Assembly: GCA_964019055.1 (NCBI GenBank)
Contig: OZ025209.1
Span: forward strand, 9,549,741-9,613,740
Direction: 5' to 3'
DNA length: 64,000 bases
From: Anthopleura xanthogrammica
Taxonomy: Eukaryota; Cnidaria; Anthozoa; Actiniaria; Actiniidae
In this document: in pieces, positions 49,023 to 63,000 of the stretch
Layout: each line of letters starts with the position of its first letter
Position numbering within the stretch: position 1 is the first letter of the stretch
Notes under the pieces: generated by a model
Database searches by the model: none
Told to the model about the DNA's origin: nothing
Seen by the model: the letters and a program-made list of their open reading frames with translations, nothing else
Translations under genes and position numbers: made by a program

Positions 49023-51325
49023 TCATGAAAATACCTCTTGAGATAAAAACACGACTTTTTGGCCAAAAAAAATGGGGTTTTGGCTGAGTAAAGGTGCTTT
49101 TTGGTCAAAAAAGGTGTTTTTGGCTGAGAAAATCTGAAATTTGCTGAGAATTTTCTTTTGCTCAAAACACGACGTTTTCACTGCTAAACGCAAGTTTTGG
49201 CCGAGAAAAGCACATTTTGCATGTCCAAAACACTGTTTTGCTGGGAAAAAAAGCTTTTTAGCCCAAAAAACTGAAAAATGGCCATTTTGGCTCTCAAAAC
49301 CAGGTTTTTCGCTGACGGCGTGACCTGTTTGCTGAAACCCCCACTTCTTGCTCATGAAAATACCTCTTGAGATAAAAACACGACTTTTTGGCGAAAAAAA
49401 ATGGGGTTTTGGCTGAGTAAAGGTGCTTTTTGGTCAAAAAAGGTGTTTTTGGCTGAGAAAATCTGAAATTTGCTGAGAATTTTCTTTTGCTCAAAACACG
49501 ACGTTTTCACTGCTAAACGCAAGTTTTGGCCGAGAAAAGCACATTTTGGATGTCCAAAACACTGTTTTGCTGGGAAAAAAAGCTTTTTAGCCCAAAAAAC
49601 TGAAAAATGGCCATTTTGGCTCTCAAAACCAGGTTTTTCGCTGACGGCGTGACCTGTTTGCTGAAACCCCCACTTCTTGCTCATGAAAATACCTCTTGAG
49701 ATAAAAACACGACTTTTTGGCCAAAAAAAATGGGGTTTTGGCTGAGTAAAGGTGCTTTTTGGTCAAAAAAGGTGTTTTTGGCTGAGAAAATCTGAAATTT
49801 GCTGAGAATTTTCTTTTGCTCAAAACACGACGTTTTCACTGCTAAACGCAAGTTTTGGCCGAGAAAAGCACATTTTGCATGTCCAAAACACTGTTTTGCT
49901 GGGAAAAAAAGCTTTTTAGCCCAAAAAACTGAAAAATGGCCATTTTGGCTCTCAAAACCAGGTTTTTCGCTGACGGCGTGACCTGTTTGCTGAAACCCCC
50001 ACTTCTTGCTCATGAAAATACCTCTTGAGATAAAAACACGACTTTTTGGCCAAAAAAAATGGGGTTTTGGCTGAGTAAAGGTGCTTTTTGGTCAAAAAAG
50101 GTGTTTTTGGCTGAGAAAATCTGAAATTTGCTGAGAATTTTCTTTTGCTCAAAACACGACGTTTTCACTGCTAAACGCAAGTTTTGGCCGAGAAAAGCAC
50201 ATTTTGCATGTCCAAAACACTGTTTTGCTGGGAAAAAAAGCTTTTTAGCCCAAAAAACTGAAAAATGGCCATTTTGGCTCTCAAAACCAGGTTTTTCGCT
50301 GACGGCGTGACCTGTTTGCTGAAACCCCCACTTCTTGCTCATGAAAATACCTCTTGAGATAAAAACACGACTTTTTGGCCAAAAAAAATGGGGTTTTGGC
50401 TGAGTAAAGGTGCTTTTTGGTCAAAAAAGGTGTTTTTGGCTGAGAAAATCTGAAATTTGCTGAGAATTTTCTTTTGCTCAAAACACGACGTTTTCACTGC
50501 TAAACGCAAGTTTTGGCCGAGAAAAGCACATTTTGCATGTCCAAAACACTGTTTTGCTGGGAAAAAAAGCTTTTTAGCCCAAAAAACTGAAAAATGGCCA
50601 TTTTGGCTCTCAAAACCAGGTTTTTCGCTGACGGCGTGAACTGTTTGCTGTAACCCCCACTTCTTGCTCATGAAAATACCTCTTGAGATAAAAACACGAC
50701 TTTTTGGCGAAAAAAAATGGGGTTTTGGCTGAGTAAAGGTGCTTTTTGGTCAAAAAAGGTGTTTTTGGCTGAGAAAATCTGAAATTTGCTGAGAATTTTC
50801 TTTTGCTCAAAACACGACGTTTTCACTGCTAAACGCAAGTTTTGGCCGAGAAAAGCACATTTTGCATGTCCAAAACACTGTTTTGCTGGGAAAAAAAGCT
50901 TTTTAGCCCAAAAAACTGAAAAATGGCCATTTTGGCTCTCAAAACCAGGTTTTTCGCTGACGGCGTGACCTGTTTGCTGAAACCCCCACTTCTTGCTCAT
51001 GAAAATACCTCTTGAGATAAAAACACGACTTTTTGGCCAAAAAAAATGGGGTTTTGGCTGAGTAAAGGTGCTTTTTGGTCAAAAAAGGTGTTTTTGGCTG
51101 AGAAAATCTGAAATTTGCTGAGAATTTTCTTTTGCTCAAAACACGACGTTTTCACTGCTAAACGCAAGTTTTGGCCGAGAAAAGCACATTTTGCATGTCC
51201 AAAACACTGTTTTGCTGGGAAAAAAAGCTTTTTAGCCCAAAAAACTGAAAAATGGCCATTTTGGCTCTCAAAACCAGGTTTTTCGCTGACGGCGTGACCT
51301 GTTTGCTGAAACCCCCACTTCTTGC
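49023..51325. repeat. Monomer cluster with CATTTTGCATGTCC variant
   Basis: Six of seven consecutive monomers read TTTTGCATGTCC in place of TTTTGGATGTCC. Isolated copies also occur at about 43.6 and 53.2 kb. Next to it, at about 51.3-53.0 kb, lies a cluster of ACACGAATTTTTGG copies. Both show local spread of single variants. Confidence 0.75.
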
Positions 51326-54300
51326 TCATGAAAATACCTCTTGAGATAAAAACACGAATTTTTGGCCAAAAAAAATGGGGTTTTGGCTGAGTAAAGGTGC
51401 TTTTTGGTCAAAAAAGGTGTTTTTGGCTGAGAAAATCTGAAATTTGCTGAGAATTTTCTTTTGCTCAAAACACGACGTTTTCACTGCTAAACGCAAGTTT
51501 TGGCCGAGAAAAGCACATTTTGGATGTCCAAAACACTGTTTTGCTGGGAAAAAAAGCTTTTTAGCCCAAAAAACTGAAAAATGGCCATTTTGGCTTTCAA
51601 AACCAGGTTTTTCGCTGACGGCGTGACCTGTTTGCTGAAACCCCCACTTCTTGCTCATGAAAATACCTCTTGAGATAAAAACACGAATTTTTGGCCAAAA
51701 AAAATGGGCTTTTGGCTGAGTAAAGGTGCTTTTTGGTCAAAAAAGGTGTTTTTGGCTGAGAAAATCTGAAATTTGCTGAGAATTTTCTTTTGCTCAAAAC
51801 ACGACGTTTTCACTGCTAAACGCAAGTTTTGGCCGAGAAAAGCACATTTTGGATGTCCAAAACACTGTTTTGCTGGGGGAAAAAGCTTTTTAGCCCAAAA
51901 ATCTGAAAAATGGCCATTTTGGCTCTCAAAACCAGGTTTTTCGCTGACGGCGTGACCTGTTTGCTGAAACCCCCACTTCTTGCTCATGAAAATACCTCTT
52001 GAGATAAAAACACGACTTTTTGGCCAAAAAAAATGGGGTTTTGGCTGAGTAAAGGTGCTTTTTGGTCAAAAAAGGTGTTTTTGGCTGAGAAAATCTGAAA
52101 TTTGCTGAGAATTTTCTTTTGCTCAAAACACGACGTTTTCACTGCTAAACGCAAGTTTTGGCCGAGAAAAGCACATTTTGGATGTCCAAAACACTGTTTT
52201 GCTGGGGGAAAAAGCTTTTTAGCCCAAAAATCTGAAAAATGGCCATTTTGGCTCTCAAAACCAGGTTTTTCGCTGACGGCGTGACCTGTTTGCTGAAACC
52301 CCCACTTCTTGCTCATGAAAATACCTCTTGAGATAAAAACACGAATTTTTGGCCAAAAAAAATGGGGTTTTGGCTGAGTAAAGGTGCTTTTTGGTCAAAA
52401 AAGGTGTTTTTGGCTGAGAAAATCTGAAATTTGCTGAGAATTTTCTTTTGCTCAAAACACGACGTTTTCACTGCTAAACGCAAGTTTTGGCCGAGAAAAG
52501 CACATTTTGGATGTCCAAAACACTGTTTTGCTGGGAAAAAAAGCTTTTTAGCCCAAAAAACTGAAAAATGGCTATTTTGGCTCTCAAAACCAGGTTTTTC
52601 GCTGACGGCGTGACCTGTTTGCTGAAACCCCCACTTCTTGCTCATGAAAATACCTCTTGAGATAAAAACACGAATTTTTGGCCAAAAAAAATGGGGTTTT
52701 GGCTGAGTAAAGGTGCTTTTTGGTCAAAAAAGGTGTTTTTGGCTGAGAAAATCTGAAATTTGCTGAGAATTTTCTTTTGCTCAAAACACGACGTTTTCAC
52801 TGCTAAACGCAAGTTTTGGCCGAGAAAAGCACATTTTGGATGTCCAAAACACTGTTTTGCTGGGGAAAAAAGCTTTTTAGCCCAAAAAACTGAAAAATGG
52901 CCATTTTGGCTCTCAAAACCAGGTTTTTCGCTGACGGCGTGACCTGTTTGCTGAAACCCCCACTTCTTGCTCATGAAAATACCTCTTGAGATAAAAACAC
53001 GAATTTTTGTTCAAAAAAAATGGGGTTTTGGCTGAGTAAAGGTGCTTTTTGGTCAAAAAAGGTGTTTTTGGCTGAGAAAATCTGAAATTTGCTGAGAATT
53101 TTCTTTTGCTCAAAACACGACGTTTTCACTGCTAAACGCAAGTTTTGGCCGAGAAAAGCACATTTTGCATGTCCAAAACACTGTTTTGCTGGGAAAAAAA
53201 GCTTTTTAGCCCAAAAAACTGAAAAATGGCCATTTTGGCTCTCAAAACCAGGTTTTTCGCTGACGGCGTGACCTGTTTGCTGAAACCCCCACTTCTTGCT
53301 CATGAAAATACCTCTTGAGATAAAAACACGACTTTTTGGCCAAAAAAAATGGGGTTTTGGCTGAGTAAAGGTGCTTTTTGGTCAAAAAAGGTGTTTTTGG
53401 CTGAGAAAATCTGAAATTTGCTGAGAATTTTCTTTTGCTCAAAACACGACGTTTTCACTGCTAAACGCAAGTTTTGGCCGAGAAAAGCACATTTTGGATG
53501 TCCAAAACACTGTTTTGCTGGGAAAAAAAGCTTTTTAGCCCAAAAAACTGAAAAATGGCCATTTTGGCTCTCAAAACCAGGTTTTTCGCTGACGGCGTGA
53601 CCTGTTTGCTGAAACCCCCACTTCTTGCTCATGAAAATACCTCTTGAGATAAAAACACGACTTTTTGGGCAAAAAAAATGGGGTTTTGGCTGAGTAAAGG
53701 TGCTTTTTGGTCAAAAAAGGTGTTTTTGGCTGAGAAATCTGAAATTTGCTGAGAATTTTCTTTTGCTCAAAACACGACGTTTTCACTGCTAAACGCAAGT
53801 TTTGGCCGAGAAAAGCACATTTTAGATGTCCAAAACACTGTTTTGAAGGGGAAAAAAGCTTTTTAGCCCAAAAAACTGAAAAATGGCCATTTTGGCTCTC
53901 AAAACCAGGTTTTTCGCTGACGGCGTGACCTGTTTGCTGAAACCCCCACTTCTTGCTCATGAAAATACCTCTTGAGATAAAAACACGACTTTTTGGCCAA
54001 AAAAAATGGGGTTTTGGCTGAGTAAAGGTGCTTTTTGGTCAAAAAAGGTGTTTTTGGCTGAGAAAATCTGAAATTTGCTGAGAATTTTCTTTTGCTCAAA
54101 ACACGACGTTTTCACTGCTAAACGTAAGTTTTGGCCGAGAAAAGCACATTTTGGATGTCCAAAACACTGTTTTGCTGGGAAAAAAAGCTTTTTAGCCCAA
54201 AAAACTGAAAAATGGCCATTTTGGCTCTCAAAACCAGGTTTTTCGCTGACGGCGTGACCTGTTTGCTGAAACCCCACTTCTTGCTCATGAAAATACCTCT

Positions 54301-56499
54301 TGAGATAAAAACACGACTTTTTGGCCAAAAAAAATGGGGTTTTGGCTGAGTAAAGGTGCTTTTTGGTCAAAAAAGGTGTTTTTGGCTGAGAAAATCTGAA
54401 ATTTGCTGAGAATTTTCTTTTGCTCAAAACACGACGTTTTCACTGCTAAACGCAAGTTTTGGCCGAGAAAAGCACATTTTGGATGTCCAAAACACTGTTT
54501 TGCTGGGAAAAAAAGCTTTTTAGCCCAAAAAACTGAAAAATGGCCATTTTGGCTCTCAAAACCAGGTTTTTCGCTGACGGCGTGACCTGTTTGCTGAAAC
54601 CCCCACTTCTTGCTCATGAAAATACCTCTTGAGATAAAAACACGACTTTTTGGCCAAAAAAAATGGGGTTTTGGCTGAGTAAAGGTGCTTTTTGGTCAAA
54701 AAAGGTGTTTTTGGCTGAGAAAATCTGAAATTTGCTGAGAATTTTCTTTTGCTCAAAACACGACGTTTTCACTGCTAAACGCAAGTTTTGGCCGAGAAAA
54801 GCACATTTTGGATGTCCAAAACACTGTTTTGCTGGGAAAAAAAGCTTTTTAGCCCAAAAAACTGAAAAATGGCCATTTTGGCTCTCAAAACCAGGTTTTT
54901 CGCTGACGGCGTGACCTGTTTGCTGAAACCCCCACTTCTTGCTCATGAAAATACCTCTTGAGATAAAAACACGACTTTTTGGCCAAAAAAAATGGGGTTT
55001 TGGCTGAGTAAAGGTGCTTTTTGGTCAAAAAAGGTGTTTTTGGCTGAGAAAATCTGAAATTTGCTGAGAATTTTCTTTTGCTCAAAACACGACGTTTTCA
55101 CTGCTAAACGCAAGTTTTGGCCGAGAAAAGCACATTTTGGATGTCCAAAACACTGTTTTGCTGGGAAAAAAAGCTTTTTAGCCCAAAAAACTGAAAAATG
55201 GCCATTTTGGCTCTCAAAACCAGGTTTTTCGCTGACGGCGTGACCTGTTTGCTGAAACCCCCACTTCTTGCTCATGAAAATACCTCTTGAGATAAAAACA
55301 CGACTTTTTGGCCAAAAAAAATGGGGTTTTGGCTGAGTAAAGGTGCTTTTTGGTCAAAAAAGGTGTTTTTGGCTGAGAAAATCTGAAATTTGCTGAGAAT
55401 TTTCTTTTGCTCAAAACACGACGTTTTCACTGCTAAACGCAAGTTTTGGCCGAGAAAAGCACATTTTGGATGTCCAAAACACTGTTTTGCTGGGAAAAAA
55501 AGCTTTTTAGCCCAAAAAACTGAAAAATGGCCATTTTGGCTCTCAAAACCAGGTTTTTCGCTGACGGCGTGACCTGTTTGCTGAAACCCCCACTTCTTGC
55601 TCATGAAAATACCTCTTGAGATAAAAACACGACTTTTTGGCGAAAAAAATGGGGTTTTGGCTGAGTAAAGGTGCTTTTTGGTCAAAAAAGGTGTTTTTGG
55701 CTGAGAAAATCTGAAATTTGCTGAGAATTTTCTTTTGCTCAAAACACGACGTTTTCACTGCTAAACGCAAGTTTTGGCCGAGAAAAGCACATTTTGGATG
55801 TCCAAAACACTGTTTTGCTGGGAAAAAAAGCTTTTTAGCCCAAAAAACTGAAAAATGGCCATTTTGGCTCTCAAAACCAGGTTTTTTGCTGACGGCGTGA
55901 CCTGTTTGCTGAAACCCCCACTTCTTGCTCATGAAAATACCTCTTGAGATAAAAACACGACTTTTTGGCGAAAAAAAATGGGGTTTTGGCTGAGTAAAGG
56001 TGCTTTTTGGTCAAAAAAGGTGTTTTTGGCTGAGAAAATCTGAAATTTGCTGAGAATTTTCTTTTGCTCAAAACACGACGTTTTCACTGCTAAACGCAAG
56101 TTTTGGCCGAGAAAAGCACATTTTGGATGTCCAAAACACTGTTTTGCTGGGGAAAAAAGCTTTTTAGCCCAAAAAACTGAAAAATGGCCATTTTGGCTCT
56201 CAAAACCAGGTTTTTCGCTGACGGCGTGACCTGTTTGCTGAAACCCCCACTTCTTGCTCATGAAAATACCTCTTGAGATAAAAACACGACTTTTTGGCCA
56301 AAAAAAATGGGGTTTTGGCTGAGTAAAGGTGCTTTTTGGTCAAAAAAGGTGTTTTTGGCTGAGAAAATCTGAAATTTGCTGAGAATTTTCTTTTGCTCAA
56401 AACACGACGTTTTCACTGCTAAACGCAAGTTTTGGCCGAGAAAAGCACATTTTGGATGTCCAAAACACTGTTTTGCTGGGAAAAAAAGCTTTTTAGCCC

Positions 56500-59400
56500 A
56501 AAAAAACTGAAAAATGGCCATTTTGGCTCTCAAAACCAGGTTTTTCGCTGACGGCGTGACCTGTTTGCTGAAACCCCCACTTCTTGCTCATGAAAATACC
56601 TCTTGAGATAAAAACACGACTTTTTGGCCAAAAAAAATGGGCTTTTGGCTGAGTAAAGGTGCTTTTTGGTCAAAAAAGGTGTTTTTGGCTGAGAAAATCT
56701 GAAATTTGCTGAGAATTTTCTTTTGCTCAAAACACGACGTTTTCACTGCTAAACGCAAGTTTTGGCCGAGAAAAGCACATTTTGGATGTCCAAAACACTG
56801 TTTTGCTGGGAAAAAAGCTTTTTAGCCCAAAAAACTGAAAAATGGCCATTTTGGCTCTCAAAACCAGGTTTTCGCTGACGGCGTGACCTGTTTGCTGAAA
56901 CCCCACTTCTTGCTCATGAAAATACCTCTTGAGATAAAAACACGACTTTTTGGCCAAAAAAATGGGGTTTTGGCTGAGTAAAGGTGCTTTTTGGTCAAAA
57001 AAGGTGTTTTTGGCTGAGAAAATCTGAAATTTGCTGAGAATTTTCTTTTGCTCAAAACACGACGTTTTCACTGCTAAACGCAAGTTTTGGCCGAGAAAAG
57101 CACATTTTGGATGTCCAAAACACTGTTTTGCTGGGAAAAAAAGCTTTTTAGCCCAAAAAACTGAAAAATGGCCATTTTGGCTCTCAAAACCAGGTTTTTC
57201 GCTGACGGCGTGACCTGTTTGCTGAAACCCCCACTTCTTGCTCATGAAAATACCTCTTGAGATAAAAACACGACTTTTTGGCCAAAAAAAATGGGGTTTT
57301 GGCTGAGTAAAGGTGCTTTTTGGTCCAAAAAGGTGTTTTTGGCTGAGAAAATCTGAAATTTGCTGAGAATTTTCTTTTGCTCAAAACACGACGTTTTCAC
57401 TGCTAAACGCAAGTTTTGGCCGAGAAAAGCACATTTTAGATGTCCAAAACACTGTTTTGCTGGGGAAAAAAGCTTTTTAGCCAAAAAACTGAAAAATGGC
57501 CATTTTGGCTCTCAAAACCAGGTTTTTCGCTGACGGCGTGACCTGTTTGCTGAAACCCCCACTTCTTGCTCATGAAAATACCTCTTGAGATAAAAACACG
57601 ACTTTTTGGCCAAAAAAAATGGGGTTTTGGCTGAGTAAAGGTGCTTTTTGGTCAAAAAAGGTGTTTTTGGCTGAGAAAATCTGAAATTTGCTGAGAATTT
57701 TCTTTTGCTCAAACACGACGTTTTCACTGCTAAACGCAAGTTTTGGCAGAGAAAAGCACATTTTGGATGTCCAAAACACTGTTTTGCTGGGAAAAAAAGC
57801 TTTTTAGCCCAAAAAACTGAAAATGGCCATTTTGGCTCTCAAAACCAGGTTTTTCGCTGACGGCGTGACCTGTTTGCTGAAACCCCCACTTCTTGCTCAT
57901 GAAAATACCTCTTGAGATAAAACACGACTTTTTGGCCAAAAAAAATGGGGTTTTGGCTGAGTAAAGGTGCTTTTTGGTCAAAAAAGGTGTTTTTGGCTGA
58001 GAAAATCTGAAATTTGCTGAGAATTTTCTTTTGCTCAAAACACGACGTTTTCACTGCTAAACGCAAGTTTTGGCCGAGAAAAGCACATTTTGGATGTCCA
58101 AAACACTGTTTTGCTGGGAAAAAAGCTTTTTAGCCCAAAAACTGAAAAATGGCCATTTTGGCTCTCAAAACCAGGTTTTTCGCTGACGGCGTGACCTGTT
58201 TGCTGAAACCCCCACTTCTTGCTCATGAAAATACCTCTTGAGATGAAAACACGACTTTTTGGCCAAAAAAAATGGGGTTTTGGCTGAGTAAAGGTGCTTT
58301 TTGTTCCAAAAAGGTGTTTTTGGCTGAGAAAATCTGAAATTTGCTGAGAATTTTCTTTTGCTCAAAACACGACGTTTTCACTGCTAAACGCAAGTTTTGG
58401 CCGAGAAAAGCACATTTTGGATGTCCAAAACACTGTTTTGCTGGGGAAAAAAGCTTTTTAGCCCAAAAAACTGAAAAATGGCCATTTTGGCTCTCAAAAC
58501 CAGGTTTTTCGCTGACGGCGTGACCTGTTTGCTGAAACCCCCACTTCTTGCTCATGAAAATACCTCTTGAGATAAAAACACGACTTTTTGGCCAAAAAAA
58601 ATGGGCTTTTGGCTGAGTAAAGGTGCTTTTTGGTCAAAAAAGGTGTTTTTGGCTGAGAAAATCTGAAATTTGCTGAGAATTTTCTTTTGCTCAAAACACG
58701 ACGTTTTCACTGCTAAACGCAAGTTTTGGCCGAGAAAAGCACATTTTGGATGTCCAAAACACTGTTTTGCTGGGAAAAAAAGCTTTTTAGCCCAAAAAAC
58801 TGAAAAATGGCCATTTTGGCTCTCAAAACCAGGTTTTTCGCTGACGGCGTGACCTGTTTGCTGAAACCCCCACTTCTTGCTCATGAAAATACCTCTTGAG
58901 ATAAAAACACGACTTTTTGCCAAAAAAAATGGGGTTTTGGCTGAGTAAAGGTGCTTTTTGGTCAAAAAAGGTGTTTTTGGCTGAGAAAATCTGAAATTTG
59001 CTGAGATTTTTTCTTTTGCTCAAAACACGACGTTTTCACTGCTAAACGCAAGTTTTGGCCGAGAAAAGCACATTTTGGATGTCCAAAACACTGTTTTGCT
59101 GGGAAAAAAAGCTTTTTAGCCCAAAAAACTGAAAAATGGCCATTTTGGCTCTCAAAACCAGGTTTTTCGCTGACGGCGTGACCTGTTTGCTGAAACCCCA
59201 CTTCTTGCTCATGAAAATACCTCTTGAGATAAAAACACGACTTTTTGGCGAAAAAAATGGGGTTTTGGCTGAGTAAAGGTGCTTTTTGGTCAAAAAAGGT
59301 GTTTTTGGCTGAGAAAATCTGAAATTTGCTGAGAATTTTCTTTTGCTCAAAACACGACGTTTTCACTGCTAAACGCAAGTTTTGGCCGAGAAAAGCACAT

Positions 59401-59500
59401 TTTGGATGTCCAAAACACTGTTTTGCTGGGAAAAAAAGCTTTTTAGCCCAAAAAACTGAAAATGGCCATTTTGGCTCTCAAAACCAGGTTTTTCGCTGAC
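56500..59500. repeat. Satellite stretch with clustered one-base indels
   Basis: Within about nine monomers there are many single-base length changes in A, T and C runs: AGGTTTTCGCTG, AAACCCCACTTC (twice), TAGCCAAAAAACTG, CTCAAACACGACG, ACTGAAAATGGCC (twice), TTTTTGCCAAAA and GAGATTTTTTC, among others. Elsewhere in block B such changes are sparse. The cause may be less-homogenised satellite or uncorrected sequencing error. Confidence 0.75.
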
Positions 59501-60059
59501 GGCGTGACCTGTTTGCTGAAACCCCCACTTCTTGCTCATGAAAATACCTCTTGAGATAAAAACACGACTTTTTGGCCAAAAAAAATGGGGTTTTGGCTGA
59601 GTAAAGGTGCTTTTTGGTCAAAAAAGGTGTTTTTGGCTGAGAAAATCTGAAATTTGCTGAGAATTTTCTTTTGCTCAAAACACGACGTTTTCACTGCTAA
59701 ACGCAAGTTTTGGCCGAGAAAAGCACATTTTGGATGTCCAAAACACTGTTTTGCTGGGAAAAAAAGCTTTTTAGCCCAAAAAACTGAAAAATGGCCATTT
59801 TGGCTCTCAAAACCAGGTTTTTCGCTGACGGCGTGACCTGTTTGCTGAAACCCCCACTTCTTGCTCATGAAAATACCTCTTGAGATAAAAACACGACTTT
59901 TTGGCCAAAAAAAATGGGGTTTTGGCTGAGTAAAGGTGCTTTTTGGTCAAAAAAGGTGTTTTTGGCTGAGAAAATCTGAAATTTGCTGAGAATTTTCTTT
60001 TGCTCAAAACACGACGTTTTCACTGCTAAACGCAAGTTTTGGCCGAGAAAAGCACATTT

Positions 60060-63000
60060 TGGATGTCCAAAACACTGTTTTGCTGGGAAAAAAGCTTTTT
60101 AGCCCAAAAAACTGAAAAATGGCCATTTTGGCTCTCAAAACCAGGTTTTTCGCTGACGGCGTGACCTGTTTGCTGAAACCCCCACTTTTTGCTCATGAAA
60201 ATACCTCTTGAGATAAAAACACGACTTTTTGGCCAAAAAAAATGGGGTTTTGGCTGAGTAAAGGTGCTTTTTGGTCAAAAAAGGTGTTTTTGGCTGAGAA
60301 AATCTGAAATTTGCAGAGAATTTTCTTTTGCTCAAAACACGACGTTTTCACTGCTAAACGCAAGTTTTGGCCGAGAAAAGCACATTTTGGATGTCCAAAA
60401 CACTGTTTTGCTGGGAAAAAAAGCTTTTTAGCCCAAAAAACTGAAAAATGGCCATTTTGGCTCTCAAAACCAGGTTTTTCGCTGACGGCGTGACCTGTTT
60501 GCTGAAACCCCCACTTCTTGCTCATGAAAATACCTCTTGAGATAAAAACACGACTTTTTGGCGAAAAAAAATGGGGTTTTGGCTGAGTAAAGGTGCTTTT
60601 TGGTCAAAAAAGGTGTTTTTGGCTGAGAAAATCTGAAATTTGCTGAGAATTTTCTTTTGCTCAAAACACGACGTTTTCACTGCTAAACGCAAGTTTTGGC
60701 CGAGAAAAGCACATTTTGGATGTCCAAAACACTGTTTTGCTGGGAAAAACAGCTTTTTAGCCCAAAAAACTGAAAAATGGCCATTTTGGCTCTCAAAACC
60801 AGGTTTTTCGCTGACGGCGTGACCTGTTTGCTGAAACCCCCACTTCTTGCTCATGAAAATACCTCTTGAGATAAAAACACGACTTTTTGGCCAACAAAAA
60901 TGGGGTTTTGGCTGAGTAAAGGTGCTTTTTGGTCAAAAAAGGTGTTTTTGGCTGAGAAAATCTGAAATTTGCTGAGAATTTTCTTTTGCTCAAAACACGA
61001 CGTTTTCACTGCTAAACGCAAGTTTTGGCCGAGAAAAGCACATTTTGGATGTCCAAAACACTGTTTTGCTGGGAAAAAAAGCTTTTTAGCCCAAAAAACT
61101 GAAAAATGGCCATTTTGGCTCTCAAAACCAGGTTTTTCGCTGACGGCGTGACCTGTTTGCTGAAACCCCCACTTCTTGCTCATGAAAATACCTCTTGAGA
61201 TAAAAACACGACTTTTTGGCCAAAAAAAATGGGGTTTTGGCTGAGTAAAGGTGCTTTTTGGTCAAAAAAGGTGTTTTTGGCTGAGAAAATCTGAAATTTG
61301 CTGAGAATTTTCTTTTGCTCAAAACACGACGTTTTCACTGCTAAACGCAAGTTTTGGCCGAGAAAAGCACATTTTGGATGTCCAAAACACTGTTTTGCTG
61401 GGAAAAAAAGCTTTTTAGCCCAAAAAACTGAAAAATGGCCATTTTGGCTCTCAAAACCAGGTTTTTCGCTGACGGCGTGACCTGTTTGCTGAAACCCCCA
61501 CTTCTTGCTCATGAAAATACCTCTTGAGATAAAAACACGACTTTTTGGGCAAAAAAAATGGGGTTTTGGCTGAGTAAAGGTGCTTTTTGGTCAAAAAAGG
61601 TGTTTTTGGCTGAGAAAATCTGAAATTTGCTGAGAATTTTCTTTTGCTCAAAACACGACGTTTTCACTGCTAAACGCAAGTTTTGGCCGAGAAAAGCACA
61701 TTTTGGATGTCCAAAACACTGTTTTGCTGGGAAAAAAAGCTTTTTAGCCCAAAAAACTGAAAAATGGCCATTTTGGCTCTCAAAACCAGGTTTTTCGCTG
61801 ACGGCGTGACCTGTTTGCTGAAACCCCCACTTCTTGCTCATGAAAATACCTCTTGAGATAAAAACACGACTTTTTGGCCAAAAAAAATGGGGTTTTGGCT
61901 GAGTAAAGGTGCTTTTTGGTCAAAAAAGGTGTTTTTGGCTGAGAAAATCTGAAATTTGCTGAGAATTTTCTTTTGCTCAAAACACGACGTTTTCACTGCT
62001 AAACGCAAGTTTTGGCCGACAAAAGCACATTTTGGATGTCCAAAACACTGTTTTGCTGGGGAAAAAAGCTTTTTAGCCCAAAAAACTGAAAAATGGCCAT
62101 TTTGGCTCTCAAAACCAGGTTTTTCGCTGACGGCGTGACCTGTTTGCTGAAACCCCCACTTCTTGCTCATGAAAATACCTCTTGAGATAAAAACACGACT
62201 TTTTGGCCAAAAAAAATGGGGTTTTGGCTGAGTAAAGGTGCTTTTTGGTCAAAAAAGGTGTTTTTGGCTGAGAAAATCTGAAATTTGCTGAGAATTTTCT
62301 TTTGCTCAAAACACGACGTTTTCACTGCTAAACGCAAGTTTTGGCCGAGAAAAGCACATTTTGGATGTCCAAAACACTGTTTTGCTGGGAAAAAAAGCTT
62401 TTTAGCCCAAAAAACTGAAAAATGGCCATTTTGGCTCTCAAAACCAGGTTTTTCGCTGACGGCGTGACCTGTTTGCTGAAACCCCCACTTCTTGCTCATG
62501 AAAATACCTCTTGAGATAAAAACACGACTTTTTGGGCAAAAAAAATGGGGTTTTGGCTGAGTAAAGGTGCTTTTTGGTCAAAAAAGGTGTTTTTGGCTGA
62601 GAAAATCTGAAATTTGCTGAGAATTTTCTTTTGCTCAAAACACGACGTTTTCACTGCTAAACGCAAGTTTTGGCCGAGAAAAGCACATTTTGGATGTCCA
62701 AAACACTGTTTTGCTGGGAAAAAAAGCTTTTTAGCCCAAAAAACTGAAAAATGGCCATTTTGGCTCTCAAAACCAGGTTTTTCGCTGACGGCGTGACCTG
62801 TTTGCTGAAACCCCCACTTCTTGCTCATGAAAATACCTCTTGAGATAAAAACACGACTTTTTGGCCAAAAAAAATGGGGTTTTGGCTGAGTAAAGGTGCT
62901 TTTTGGTCAAAAAAGGTGTTTTTGGCTGAGAAAATCTGAAATTTGCTGAGAATTTTCTTTTGCTCAAAACACGACGTTTTCACTGCTAAACGCAAGTTTT

